Source of the DNA: Saprospiraceae bacterium
GTDB lineage: Bacteria > Bacteroidota > Bacteroidia > Chitinophagales > Saprospiraceae
Length of the DNA stretch: 64,000 bases
Direction of reading: 5' to 3'
Assembly (NCBI GenBank): GCA_028282725.1
Contig: JANQHF010000061.1
Span: 62,001 to 126,000 of the forward strand
Made by a program: the position numbers and the translations under genes. Within the stretch, counting starts at the first letter, position 1, and every line of letters starts with the position of its first letter. Below are positions 6,529 through 15,024 of the stretch, one piece after another. The notes under the pieces were generated by a model, which ran no database searches, was not told the DNA's origin, and saw only the letters and a program-made list of their open reading frames with translations.

Positions 6529-9081
6529 ATGAGATTAATCGCCTGCTTACTGACCGTCATTCCCTTTGTGCTGTTTGGACAAATGTCCGATCCCGTTTCC
6601 TGGTCCTTTTCCATCAATGATATCAGTGACGAGGAGGCCGAACTTGTTTTCACAGCAGATATAGAATCGGGTTGGAATGTATATTCTCAGTTCCTGGATG
6701 AAGGCGGCCCATTTCCCACTACAATAACATATGAGCCAGAACCCGAAGGGCTAATTGGAACCGCAGATGAGGAAGGGCGAAAAAAAGAAGGAATGGATCC
6801 GATTTTCGAGATGAATGTCATCAAATTTCTTTCTGATCAACCCTATGTAATCAGGCAAAGAATCAAAAAACTGAATCAAAGCAAGGTCATGGGGTATTTG
6901 ACCTATATGACTTGTGACGATAAGAAATGTCTTCCTCCAACAGACGTAGAATTTGAATTCAATCTGACCTCGCACGGTAGTGGCTCACCCAAAAATGAAG
7001 ATCGGGCACAACTCAATGACTCATCCGAAAGTGAAGGACAGAATACTTCAGAACAGGAGCAAAAATCGGCATATCGAGGTGGAGTTGATTGGGTTGTGGT
7101 CCCCGCTGAGGGCAGGCCCGTTCAATGGAGTTATGCCCTGCAAAAGACCACGGAAAAAAGATTCAATTTGCTCTTCAAAGCAGATATTCAGACAGGTTGG
7201 AATGTATATTCCCAATTTATAGATGAAGGCGGGCCATTTCCCACGACAATTTACTACGAGCAAAAGGAGGGAATCAGTTTTGATGGGCCCTCTACTGAAG
7301 AAGGGACCAGGAAAGAAGGAATGGACCCGATTTTCGAGATGAATGTCATCAAATTCCTGGAAGATGAACCCTATGTCATTTCACAGGCTATTCAGGTCGA
7401 AGATGCTTCTCAACCTTTATCCGGGGTATTGACCTATATGTGTTGTGATGATGAAAAGTGCCTCCCTCCGACTGATATTGAATTTAGTTTTGATTTGGTC
7501 AATGAAATAGCAGGAGCCGCCCCTGGGGAGAAAATTGCATCAGGATCAGGTGCTCTTCCAGCGGAGGGTTCTGTATTCATCGACCAGACCCGGCCCAAAC
7601 TAAAGGAATCTTATTCAACACCTCTCTCACAGTGCGGATCGATTACCAAACCCGATAAAAACATCTTCCTGATGTTTTTCTTTGGATTCATTGGGGGCTT
7701 ATTGGCACTGTTGACACCCTGTGTATTTCCCATGATCCCTTTGACGGTAAGTTTCTTTACGAAAGACACCAAGAGAAAAGGGTGGTGGAACGGGACGCTT
7801 TATGGGCTTTCAATCGTAGTGATCTATGTAAGCATTGGGTTTCTCATTACTTTCCTTTTTGGCGAAGAGGCATTGAATAGCTTGTCTACCAATTGGATAG
7901 CGAATACACTTTTCTTCCTGATCTTTGTGCTCTTCGCATTTTCCTTTTTCGGTTTTTATGAAATCACACTTCCGAGTTCGTGGGCCAACAAGTCGGACAA
8001 GATGGCGGACCAGGGAGGTCTTCTAGGCATCTTTTTTATGGCCTTTACCCTGGCGCTTGTGTCCTTTTCTTGTACAGGACCTCTAATCGGAACGGCGCTT
8101 GTCCAGGCTGCGACGAATCAGGTTGGACCTTTTGTGGTCATGCTGGGATTTTCTTTGGCCCTGGCATTGCCTTTTGGTCTTTTTGCGGCATTTCCGGCGT
8201 GGTTAAACACCCTTCCAAAATCAGGTGGCTGGATGAATTCCGTTAAAGTCGTGCTGGGTTTTCTTGAACTCGCTCTTGCTTTCAAATTTTTAACTGTTGC
8301 GGACTTGACCAGTCATTGGGGCTTGTTAAAATATGAGGTATTCCTGGCAATATGGATTGTCATTGCCCTGGCGATGGCCGCATATGGAATGGGTTGGATC
8401 AAATTTCCACATGATAGCCCGGTGACCAGGATTAGCCCAAGAAGATGGGTCTATTCAATCGCATGTTTTCTCTTTGCCATATACCTTGCCACAGGATTTA
8501 CTTACGATGACACTTTAAAATCCTACAGGCCGTTAGCAGCATTGAGTGGGATAGCACCACCTGTTGGCTACAACTTGTTTTTGGATACACCGGAATTGAA
8601 TCAATCCATCAAGGATAAATATCCTTCTTTCAGTAAGTGTGCCAATAATATCGATTGCTTTAAAGACTACTTTGATGGTCTTGCTTATGCCCGGGAGGTG
8701 AGAAAACCTATGTTGATAGATCACACGGGCCACGGTTGTGTGAATTGCCGGAGAACAGAGGATCGCATTTGGTCCGATGATCGCATAAGAACCATGTTGA
8801 ACGAAGATTTTGTATTGATTTCTTTATATGTTGATGATCGGGAAGAACTGGATGAAATTCTAATTTCAGAATCCAGAAATAAAAAGCTCAGAACAGTAGG
8901 AAGCAAGTGGGCTGATTTTCAAATTGTAAATTTTGACCAAATCAGTCAACCGCTATACGTCATCGTAACTCCGGACGAACAAGTAGTTTCACCACCAAGA
9001 GAATACAAGGAAGGAATACAGGGCTATCTCGATTTTCTAGAATGTGGCCTTGAAACATTCCAGACGATTTCCATGCGCTGA
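6529..9081 (+). CDS. Protein-disulfide reductase, DsbD type, with duplicated N-terminal domain
   Basis: DsbD-type proteins carry electrons from cytoplasmic thioredoxin across the inner membrane to periplasmic thiol proteins. After a signal peptide (ends about 18) this 850-residue protein has two copies of the DsbC/DsbD N-terminal domain (about 19-146 and 195-323), each ending with a CDDxKCLPPTD motif (Cys129/134 and Cys306/311). The membrane domain (about 378-680) holds the two redox cysteines in LTPCVFPMIP (Cys398) and SFSCTGPL (Cys515). The C-terminal thioredoxin-like domain has CVNC at 737-740. Usual family members have one N-terminal domain, so the duplication is the notable feature. It ends base-to-base against the convergent gene at 9082. 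Confidence 0.92.
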   Translation: MRLIACLLTVIPFVLFGQMSDPVSWSFSINDISDEEAELVFTADIESGWNVYSQFLDEGGPFPTTITYEPEPEGLIGTADEEGRKKEGMDPIFEMNVIKFLSDQPYVIRQRIKKLNQSKVMGYLTYMTCDDKKCLPPTDVEFEFNLTSHGSGSPKNEDRAQLNDSSESEGQNTSEQEQKSAYRGGVDWVVVPAEGRPVQWSYALQKTTEKRFNLLFKADIQTGWNVYSQFIDEGGPFPTTIYYEQKEGISFDGPSTEEGTRKEGMDPIFEMNVIKFLEDEPYVISQAIQVEDASQPLSGVLTYMCCDDEKCLPPTDIEFSFDLVNEIAGAAPGEKIASGSGALPAEGSVFIDQTRPKLKESYSTPLSQCGSITKPDKNIFLMFFFGFIGGLLALLTPCVFPMIPLTVSFFTKDTKRKGWWNGTLYGLSIVVIYVSIGFLITFLFGEEALNSLSTNWIANTLFFLIFVLFAFSFFGFYEITLPSSWANKSDKMADQGGLLGIFFMAFTLALVSFSCTGPLIGTALVQAATNQVGPFVVMLGFSLALALPFGLFAAFPAWLNTLPKSGGWMNSVKVVLGFLELALAFKFLTVADLTSHWGLLKYEVFLAIWIVIALAMAAYGMGWIKFPHDSPVTRISPRRWVYSIACFLFAIYLATGFTYDDTLKSYRPLAALSGIAPPVGYNLFLDTPELNQSIKDKYPSFSKCANNIDCFKDYFDGLAYAREVRKPMLIDHTGHGCVNCRRTEDRIWSDDRIRTMLNEDFVLISLYVDDREELDEILISESRNKKLRTVGSKWADFQIVNFDQISQPLYVIVTPDEQVVSPPREYKEGIQGYLDFLECGLETFQTISMR
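6583..7497 (+). repeat. Tandem duplication of the DsbD sensor-domain coding sequence
   Basis: The segments 6583-6966 and 7111-7497 encode two closely similar domains. At the DNA level they keep long near-identical blocks, for example the run coding EGMDPIFEMNVIKF (6789-6830 and 7317-7358) differs at only one or two bases. The linker between them (about 6967-7110) is Ser/Glu/Gln rich and unrelated. This indicates a fairly recent intragenic duplication or ongoing gene conversion. Confidence 0.85.
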
Positions 9082-10539
9082 TTATTGACCAAAATCAATT
9101 TTTACAATATTCACACTATAACTGTGTTGGCTGGGCACCAGTAATTCAGTGGAAGAAATTTGGCTGGCGTCTGCAAAACGCAATTTCAAATCCTGGTATT
9201 CTGTGCTCAGTACACTCGTTCTTTTATAATTTCCTTTTGCATCAAGGATATATTCACTTACAGTGCTGTTGTTTTTAATTTCATCGTTGTATATAATCCT
9301 TAACCTACTGGGTGTGATGAATGGAAAAAATGAAGAAAAAACGGCATTGTCATTTTGAGAAAACTGTTTTTTATAAAATACCTGGTGCCATTCTTTGTTC
9401 CCTTTTTCGTCTAATGAAATTAGAATGAGATCATCTCTGTAATGATCACTCCATCCTCTTACAAAACCTGAAGAACTCCTGCCATAGAAGGTTGAAGGTT
9501 CTCCATATCCTATTCCTCCGGCACTGCGGCTTACATCATAAGTCATCTCCAAAACTATAATAGGTGCCAAACTGGATTTCCAGAAAACTTCTGCAATTAG
9601 AAAATTTTCCATTCTGCCATTGTTCTTTTCCCCATATACCTCGAAATATATTTCTTCATCGAATGGAACCAGATTCAATTCCTGGTTTCCAAAATTATTT
9701 ATATCACCTGCTACCCAGAAGTAGCCCGTACTTTCATCCGTTCTTTTTTCATCATATAATCCAACAATTCCCATTTTTCTTTCTCGATTATTGATGCTCA
9801 TTAATATATCCTGACATACAATGTCATTTAAAGGAAGCAAGATGTCCTGCACGTTATCATGACCGGGCTGAAATTGAAAAATTTGAGCTACGTGATTTTT
9901 TCTTCGATTTTTAAAATTATCTTTTTGAGTTAACAGATAAAAGGATCCATCATTGGATAATTCTATTTGCTCCAGTTCTGAGTAGAGATTTACGTTTTCA
10001 AAAACATAATTTTTTTCTTTAATTGCCTTCTTCTTTTCAATATCAATAATGAGAATTTTGATCTCATCTTCTGATTCAATCCTGTACAGTGCAAGCTTGG
10101 ATTCGTCTTCGGACGTGATCGGGTCATATTCCAACCCTTTCCATTCCCCCTCTGATCTGGACAGAAACACAGAGTCCACCCTGGATGCTGTATTGGAAAA
10201 GATGTCCATTTTAATGAGGTCGTTCCCTTCATCCCGATATCCGTAGACGACGGCAAAGGCTGTATCGAGGTTGATCACATCATATAGAGTACATCTCTTT
10301 TTGTCCAGGTTGATCTGTCTTTCACTTTGTAGTACGAGGTCTTCATTGTAAAGATAAATTTCTCTATCACTTCCCTTGTCGCGGTAAAAGATGATTCTAT
10401 CGCCTACCCGTCCTATGATGTCATAGGCTATATTATTTCTTATACTGATATCCTGTGATACTGTCACGACCTGTGCGGATGTATCTATCGCGAAGATTTG
10501 AATAATCAAGACGAGTAAGCACAGTATTCTTTTATCCAT
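9082..10539 (-). CDS. Secreted protein of unknown function
   Basis: The 485-residue product starts with a clear signal peptide (MDKRILCLLVLIIQIFAIDTSAQ). The mature part is rich in beta-strand type sequence with recurring short units such as DRIIFYRDKGSDREIYLYNED and GSFYLLTQKDN, suggesting a beta-propeller-like fold, but no known motif or catalytic site was recognised. It is more AT-rich than its neighbours by eye. It is convergent with the DsbD gene, with the two stop codons directly adjacent. No function is proposed. Confidence 0.7.
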   Translation of the reverse strand: MDKRILCLLVLIIQIFAIDTSAQVVTVSQDISIRNNIAYDIIGRVGDRIIFYRDKGSDREIYLYNEDLVLQSERQINLDKKRCTLYDVINLDTAFAVVYGYRDEGNDLIKMDIFSNTASRVDSVFLSRSEGEWKGLEYDPITSEDESKLALYRIESEDEIKILIIDIEKKKAIKEKNYVFENVNLYSELEQIELSNDGSFYLLTQKDNFKNRRKNHVAQIFQFQPGHDNVQDILLPLNDIVCQDILMSINNRERKMGIVGLYDEKRTDESTGYFWVAGDINNFGNQELNLVPFDEEIYFEVYGEKNNGRMENFLIAEVFWKSSLAPIIVLEMTYDVSRSAGGIGYGEPSTFYGRSSSGFVRGWSDHYRDDLILISLDEKGNKEWHQVFYKKQFSQNDNAVFSSFFPFITPSRLRIIYNDEIKNNSTVSEYILDAKGNYKRTSVLSTEYQDLKLRFADASQISSTELLVPSQHSYSVNIVKIDFGQ

Positions 10540-10631
10540 GTATTAAATATAGCCCTAGTGGGAGTGTGGCGCAAGTATCTGTTCATAATTGCACGATCAG
10601 CGGGCTTTTACCAGGAACGGATTGCCATATG

Positions 10632-10646
10632 GCTAAAATAATTAGC
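10632..10646. promoter_or_regulatory. Operator dyad 1 (GCTAAAATAATTAGC)
   Basis: This 15-mer has inverted arms GCTAA and TTAGC around AATAA. An identical copy lies 37 bases downstream at 10669. Both lie upstream of the XRE/S24 repressor gene and nowhere else that I noticed in the window. They are probably binding sites for that repressor. Confidence 0.7.
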
Positions 10647-10668
10647 ATCATGCAAATAAATATAGCAT

Positions 10669-10683
10669 GCTAAAATAATTAGC
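10669..10683. promoter_or_regulatory. Operator dyad 2 (GCTAAAATAATTAGC)
   Basis: Identical to the 15-mer at 10632-10646. It ends two bases before the -7 box of the repressor gene (10686-10693), so a protein bound here would cover the promoter spacer. TTAGCAT and ATGCTAA flanking bases also form a larger dyad between the two copies. Confidence 0.7.
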
Positions 10684-10685
10684 TA

Positions 10686-10693
10686 TATATTTG
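10686..10693 (+). promoter_or_regulatory. -7 promoter element of the XRE/S24 - polymerase operon
   Basis: TATATTTG is a full match to TAnnTTTG and lies eight bases before the ATG at 10702, giving a very short leader. Operator copy 2 lies directly upstream of it. There is no convincing -33 TTG, which would fit a promoter kept weak. Confidence 0.6.
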
Positions 10694-10701
10694 ATCAAAC
10701 T

Positions 10702-11487
10702 ATGAGTTATCTAAATAAGAATATCAAAGAATTGAGAAAAAGCCGGGGTTTTACACAGGCGGAGCTGGCCGAACGTATCGGACTAAAAAGGGCTCAAATT
10801 GGTTCTTATGAAGAATTTCGGGCCGAGCCAAAGATTGAGACCATTCAAAAGATAGCCTATCTCTTTGGCTTGTCTCTTGATCGCTTGATCAATGAGGATT
10901 TGAGTAAAAGCAGCGATGAACCCCAGGTAGATATTGAGGGCCGTACCCTGAGAATCCTCCCTATTGTAATAGACCATGAAAATCAGGAACAGATTTCCGT
11001 TATTCCCGTTAGCGCCCGGGCGGGTTATACACATAGCTATGCTGATCCTGAATATATAAGGGATTTACCCAAATTTAATTTGCCATTACCTGAGCTGTAT
11101 CCGGATAGAAGCTATCGTCTTTTTCAAATCGAAGGAGACAGTATGCTTCCTATTCCGGATGGCAGCTACGTGATCTGTGAATATGTGGAAGACTGGCGAG
11201 ACATGAAGGACGGGCAAAGCCATATCCTCGTTACCAGGTCCCAGGGGATTGTATACAAACGGGTATGGCGGGAAGTCAATGAACACCGTCTTTTGCTCAG
11301 ATCCGATAATATCCTGTATGACCCCTATCATATACATATTGCCGAACTTATTGAAGTGTGGAAAAGTCTTGCCTACCTGACTTTCGACCTTCCTGATCAG
11401 GAAGACCGGGCGAAAGCGGAAATGCAACAATTGAGCAGTCTTGTCCTTCAATTAAAAAAGGATGTGGATGAATTGAAACAACAGTAA
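10702..11487 (+). CDS. XRE-family repressor with S24 (LexA/UmuD-type) peptidase domain
   Basis: The 261-residue protein joins an XRE helix-turn-helix (about 5-62, with TQAELAERIGLKRAQIGSYE) to an S24 peptidase domain (about 100-225). The Ser-Lys pair is visible as Ser147 (EGDSM) and Lys186 (IVYKRVW), and an Ala-Gly bond at 107-108 (SARAGYTH) sits where LexA and lambda CI are cleaved. This predicts a repressor inactivated by RecA-stimulated self-cleavage, though many XRE/S24 proteins of this phylum are untested. The final 30 residues are coiled-coil-like (LSSLVLQLKKDVDELKQQ). It precedes a Y-family polymerase by 75 bases and has two operator dyads in its own promoter, so self-regulation of a damage-inducible operon is likely. 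Confidence 0.9.
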   Translation: MSYLNKNIKELRKSRGFTQAELAERIGLKRAQIGSYEEFRAEPKIETIQKIAYLFGLSLDRLINEDLSKSSDEPQVDIEGRTLRILPIVIDHENQEQISVIPVSARAGYTHSYADPEYIRDLPKFNLPLPELYPDRSYRLFQIEGDSMLPIPDGSYVICEYVEDWRDMKDGQSHILVTRSQGIVYKRVWREVNEHRLLLRSDNILYDPYHIHIAELIEVWKSLAYLTFDLPDQEDRAKAEMQQLSSLVLQLKKDVDELKQQ

Positions 11488-11562
11488 GCCATAACAGTAT
11501 ATCTGATCACCGAGCCTTCCTCCTTCCGGCAGAATAGATAGATCTAGTTAAAAGCTCAGCCC

Positions 11563-12783
11563 TTGAAGACCGACCAGCGAGCCATAGTACACTTTGACCT
11601 GGACACCTTTTTTGTGTCTTGTGAGCGAATTTTGGACAGCAGACTCAATAACAGACCTGTTCTGATAGGCGGGCTGTCAGACCGTGGGGTGGTCGCATCA
11701 TGCAGTTACGAAGCCAGGAAATTTGGTATTCGTTCGGCCATGCCCATGCGGCTGGCACGCCAACTTTGTCCGGAAGCCGTCATCATAAGAGGTAATAGCG
11801 GGACCTACAGCAAATTTTCAGATTCGGTCATTCAAATTATCAAGGAATACGCACCTGCTTATGAAAAAGCCTCGATAGACGAGTTTTATATGGATTTGAG
11901 TGGGATGGATCAATATTTTGGTTGTCTGAAATATGCCAGTGAGTTGCGTCAACGCATTATTAAGGAGACACATCTACCCATTTCATTCGGGCTTTCTATC
12001 AATAAAACCGTATCCAAGATTGCTACAGGCATTGCAAAGCCCAACAATCAGTTGAAAATTGATAAAGGAAAGGAGCGATTGTTTCTTTCCCCCCTGCCTG
12101 TAAGTAAGATTCCCATGGTGGGAGAAAAAACACACCAAATGCTTTGCCATCTTGGTGTAAAGCTGATCGGGACCGTTCAAAAAATGCCAATAGAAATGAT
12201 GGAAAGTGCCTTTGGCAAGAATGGAATTGCGATTTGGAAAAAGGCAAATGGAATAGACAATAGTCCGATCATCCCATTTAATGAACGAAAATCCATTTCG
12301 ACGGAACGAACCTTTGACAGAGACACTATCGATGTACAAAAACTCAAATCCATATTGACAGCCATGGCGGAAAACCTGGCTTTCCAACTCCGACGGGGCC
12401 AAAAACTAAGCGGTTGTATTACTGTTAAATTGCGCTATTCTGACTTTCAAACACATACGCTGCAATGCCGTGTTCCCTACACGTCTGCTGACCATATCAT
12501 TGTGCCCAAGGTCAAGGAGCTTTTCAAAAAACTGTACAACAGGCGATTATTGGTACGCCTGGTTGGCGTTCGTTTCAGCAATTTGGTAGGAGGAAATTAT
12601 CAAATGAATTTGTTTGAAGACTCAGAAGAGATCATCAGCCTGTATCAGGCCATGGATCGGATTCGGGAAAGATTTGGCGATCGGGCGGTCATCAGGGCAG
12701 AAGGAATGGAGGCAAGAACGATTGGAAGAATGAACCCATTTACAGGCGAGCCACCTCCATTATTGGCTCACCGGCATCAATGA
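11563..12783 (+). CDS. Y-family DNA polymerase (DinB/UmuC/ImuB superfamily, catalytic)
   Basis: The 406-residue protein is a translesion polymerase. Both catalytic motifs are complete: HFDLDTFFVSCER (Asp12, Asp14) and ASIDEFYMDLSG (Asp106, Glu107), so it is not an inactive ImuB type. The helix-hairpin-helix region follows at about 178-215 (KIPMVGEKTHQML) and the little-finger domain extends to about 350. The start is TTG at 11563; no in-frame ATG fits. It lies 75 bases after the XRE/S24 repressor on the same strand with no separate promoter seen, so it is probably in that operon and derepressed after DNA damage. Near the C-terminus QMNLFEDSEE resembles a clamp-binding motif. Confidence 0.92.
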   Translation: MKTDQRAIVHFDLDTFFVSCERILDSRLNNRPVLIGGLSDRGVVASCSYEARKFGIRSAMPMRLARQLCPEAVIIRGNSGTYSKFSDSVIQIIKEYAPAYEKASIDEFYMDLSGMDQYFGCLKYASELRQRIIKETHLPISFGLSINKTVSKIATGIAKPNNQLKIDKGKERLFLSPLPVSKIPMVGEKTHQMLCHLGVKLIGTVQKMPIEMMESAFGKNGIAIWKKANGIDNSPIIPFNERKSISTERTFDRDTIDVQKLKSILTAMAENLAFQLRRGQKLSGCITVKLRYSDFQTHTLQCRVPYTSADHIIVPKVKELFKKLYNRRLLVRLVGVRFSNLVGGNYQMNLFEDSEEIISLYQAMDRIRERFGDRAVIRAEGMEARTIGRMNPFTGEPPPLLAHRHQ

Positions 12784-12840
12784 GTTCCTGACCACATAAA
12801 TCAAAATCACTTTATTTATATTGGAGTGATAATCCAACCA

Positions 12841-13947
12841 ATGACAGGGTCATCCATGCGTAAGGCTATCGTCGCATCATTAATACTACTTGTAATAATA
12901 GTAATCATAATGCTGGGCTGGAGGATTGGTACTGTCCAGGAACAAATCGAAGGTCCTCACCTGATTTACCAGGACGATGGCTTAACAGAACTTAGGATCA
13001 GCATTCGTGGGAATAACATAACGCCCACATATCAAACCATTGCCATATCTGAACCTTCAGGCCAAAAAATAAAAGTCAGGATTCCAGGTACACGTAAAAA
13101 CATGATCGTCGATAAAATGACTGACAAGCAAATACCCAATGAACGATATCCACAACCCGAAAAAACACTGGTACTATCCGATATAGAAGGAGATTTTGAG
13201 TTTATGCAAAATATGCTCCTTAAAAACGAGGTCATAGACAAAAAGTATAATTGGAAATATGGACAAGGTCACGTAGTTATTCTAGGAGATGTATTTGACA
13301 GGGGAGAAAATGTGACAGAATGTCTTTGGCTGATCTATAAATTGGAAAATGATGCCAGGAAGCAAGGGGGACAAGTACATTTTATACTGGGGAATCACGA
13401 AATAATGGCGCTTACTGGAGATTATAGATATGTGGATAGAAAATACAAAAGACTCATCAAAAAGTTGAATATCGAATACAAAGACCTCTATGGAGCCAAT
13501 ACTGAAATAGGACAATGGATCAGAACAAAAAATAGCATAGAAATTATCGGAAATACATTGTTTGCTCACGGAGGCATAAGTCCCCAAATTATGAATTCAA
13601 ATTTGTCTATAACTAAAATGAATGACCTAATTAGAAAAAGTATAGATTCGAAAGAAGTACAATTTGAAAAGAATGCTCAACTCGTATTGGGCAGTGATGG
13701 TCCGTTATGGTACAGGGGATACGTGGAAGAACCCATTGATCAGAGTCAAGTGGACAGTGTACTTTCAAAATTCGATATTCAAAAAATTGTAATCGGGCAT
13801 ACCCTGGTTGACGAGGTTTCTTCCTTGTATAATAATAAAGTCTTTGCCGTAGATGTCAGAAGAAAGTCAAATGATTATACACTGTTAATTATAGAAAAGG
13901 ATTTATTCTTTACGATCGATTCACAAAATTCCAAAATCCAATTATAA
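12841..13947 (+). CDS. Membrane-anchored calcineurin-like metallophosphatase
   Basis: A single hydrophobic segment near the N-terminus (AIVASLILLVIIVIIML) would anchor the protein with the catalytic domain outside the cytoplasm. The phosphoesterase motifs are SDIEGDFE, LGDVFDRGE, LGNHEIMALTGD and a late GHT (IGHTLVDE). In the first motif the usual DxH is DxE, as seen in a subgroup of bacterial PPP-like phosphatases. In-frame starts are GTG 12826, ATG 12841 and ATG 12856; the ATG at 12841 is used. The region is visibly more AT-rich than the polymerase gene. It ends two bases before the next gene, so the two form a unit. Substrate unknown. Confidence 0.85.
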   Translation: MTGSSMRKAIVASLILLVIIVIIMLGWRIGTVQEQIEGPHLIYQDDGLTELRISIRGNNITPTYQTIAISEPSGQKIKVRIPGTRKNMIVDKMTDKQIPNERYPQPEKTLVLSDIEGDFEFMQNMLLKNEVIDKKYNWKYGQGHVVILGDVFDRGENVTECLWLIYKLENDARKQGGQVHFILGNHEIMALTGDYRYVDRKYKRLIKKLNIEYKDLYGANTEIGQWIRTKNSIEIIGNTLFAHGGISPQIMNSNLSITKMNDLIRKSIDSKEVQFEKNAQLVLGSDGPLWYRGYVEEPIDQSQVDSVLSKFDIQKIVIGHTLVDEVSSLYNNKVFAVDVRRKSNDYTLLIIEKDLFFTIDSQNSKIQL

Positions 13948-13949
13948 AT

Positions 13950-15023
13950 ATGCATATTCAAAATTCTATACCATTGAAATTTATTTTGATCAATTTTGCA
14001 TTAATTATATTTAGCTCATGTAGTAAAGAAAAGCCGGCAAGTCAAATCAGTGAAAGTCAGCTTCCGCCCCTCTTCACAAAACTATACCAATCGGATTCAC
14101 TTGACCTGATCATTGAAACAGATGTTCAATCTATATTAAACAATAAGCATTCAGAAGAAAATCACTACCAGTCTGCTACTGTCACGGCCGTCAACAATGG
14201 AATTGAAATCTTGTCGGGGCAAATGGAGGTCCGGCCACGAGGAAAGACGAGGAAAGCCAGATGTAATTTTCCTCCGCTTATGTTAAAGCTGCGTGATTCC
14301 AAATGTGAAGAGTTTTCATTGAGTCCGTCTGGTAATATTAAAATTGTGAGTTATTGTAAAGACTCCCTTGAATATGACCAATGGTTAATAAAGGAATTCT
14401 TGTGTTACAAATATTTCAATCTGTTGAGTGATTACAGCTTTAATGTCAAATTTGCCAACATCACCTATAAAGATGCTTTGGGCAACTTTCCTGAAGTAAG
14501 AAAAAATGGCTTTATCATTGAGCCTTTTGAAGAATTATCGGCAAGGGTGTCTTGTGCGATGCTGGATGATGAACAATCCGTTAAAAGAATCGATAAGGAA
14601 CGATATAAATTACTGACTATGTTTCAATATTTGATTGGAAATACGGATTGGAATTTATCTCGCAGACACAACATAAGACTTCTGGAATGTGATAAAAATG
14701 TAGGCCCTATTCCCATACCGTATGATTTTGACTATTCCGGATTTGTAAACGCAGGGTATGCCAGGCCCCATGATTTACTCCCAATAGAGTCGGTTACCGA
14801 ACGATTGTTTCAATGGAGGGGAGCTGTTGATGAGGATTTTACAAACATATTGACAGAGTTCCTGGAAAAGAAGAGTCAATTCATAGATTTACATAATAAT
14901 TTGGAATACCTGACATCAATTCAAAAGGAACAAATGGAATTGTATGTCGATGAATTTTTTGAATTGACATCTACACCGGTTAAAATAAATCAGGCTATTC
15001 AGGCAGCAAGAAAAAAGAGTTGA
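13950..15023 (+). CDS. Lipoprotein resembling CotH-type kinases
   Basis: The 357-residue product has a lipoprotein signal (IIFSSCSK, Cys24). No family is certain, but several features recall the CotH kinase-like fold: MEVRPRGKTRKARC near residues 91-105, GNTDWNLSRRHNIRLL near 231, and PYDFDYSGFVN near 256, which look like the catalytic-loop and metal-binding Asp segments. Similar proteins are annotated hypothetical in Bacteroidota. It starts two bases after the phosphatase gene, so a kinase-like protein and a phosphatase are encoded together, both predicted to be extracytoplasmic. The kinase reading is inference; an alternative is a non-catalytic binding protein. Confidence 0.7.
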   Translation: MHIQNSIPLKFILINFALIIFSSCSKEKPASQISESQLPPLFTKLYQSDSLDLIIETDVQSILNNKHSEENHYQSATVTAVNNGIEILSGQMEVRPRGKTRKARCNFPPLMLKLRDSKCEEFSLSPSGNIKIVSYCKDSLEYDQWLIKEFLCYKYFNLLSDYSFNVKFANITYKDALGNFPEVRKNGFIIEPFEELSARVSCAMLDDEQSVKRIDKERYKLLTMFQYLIGNTDWNLSRRHNIRLLECDKNVGPIPIPYDFDYSGFVNAGYARPHDLLPIESVTERLFQWRGAVDEDFTNILTEFLEKKSQFIDLHNNLEYLTSIQKEQMELYVDEFFELTSTPVKINQAIQAARKKS

Positions 15024-15024
15024 T

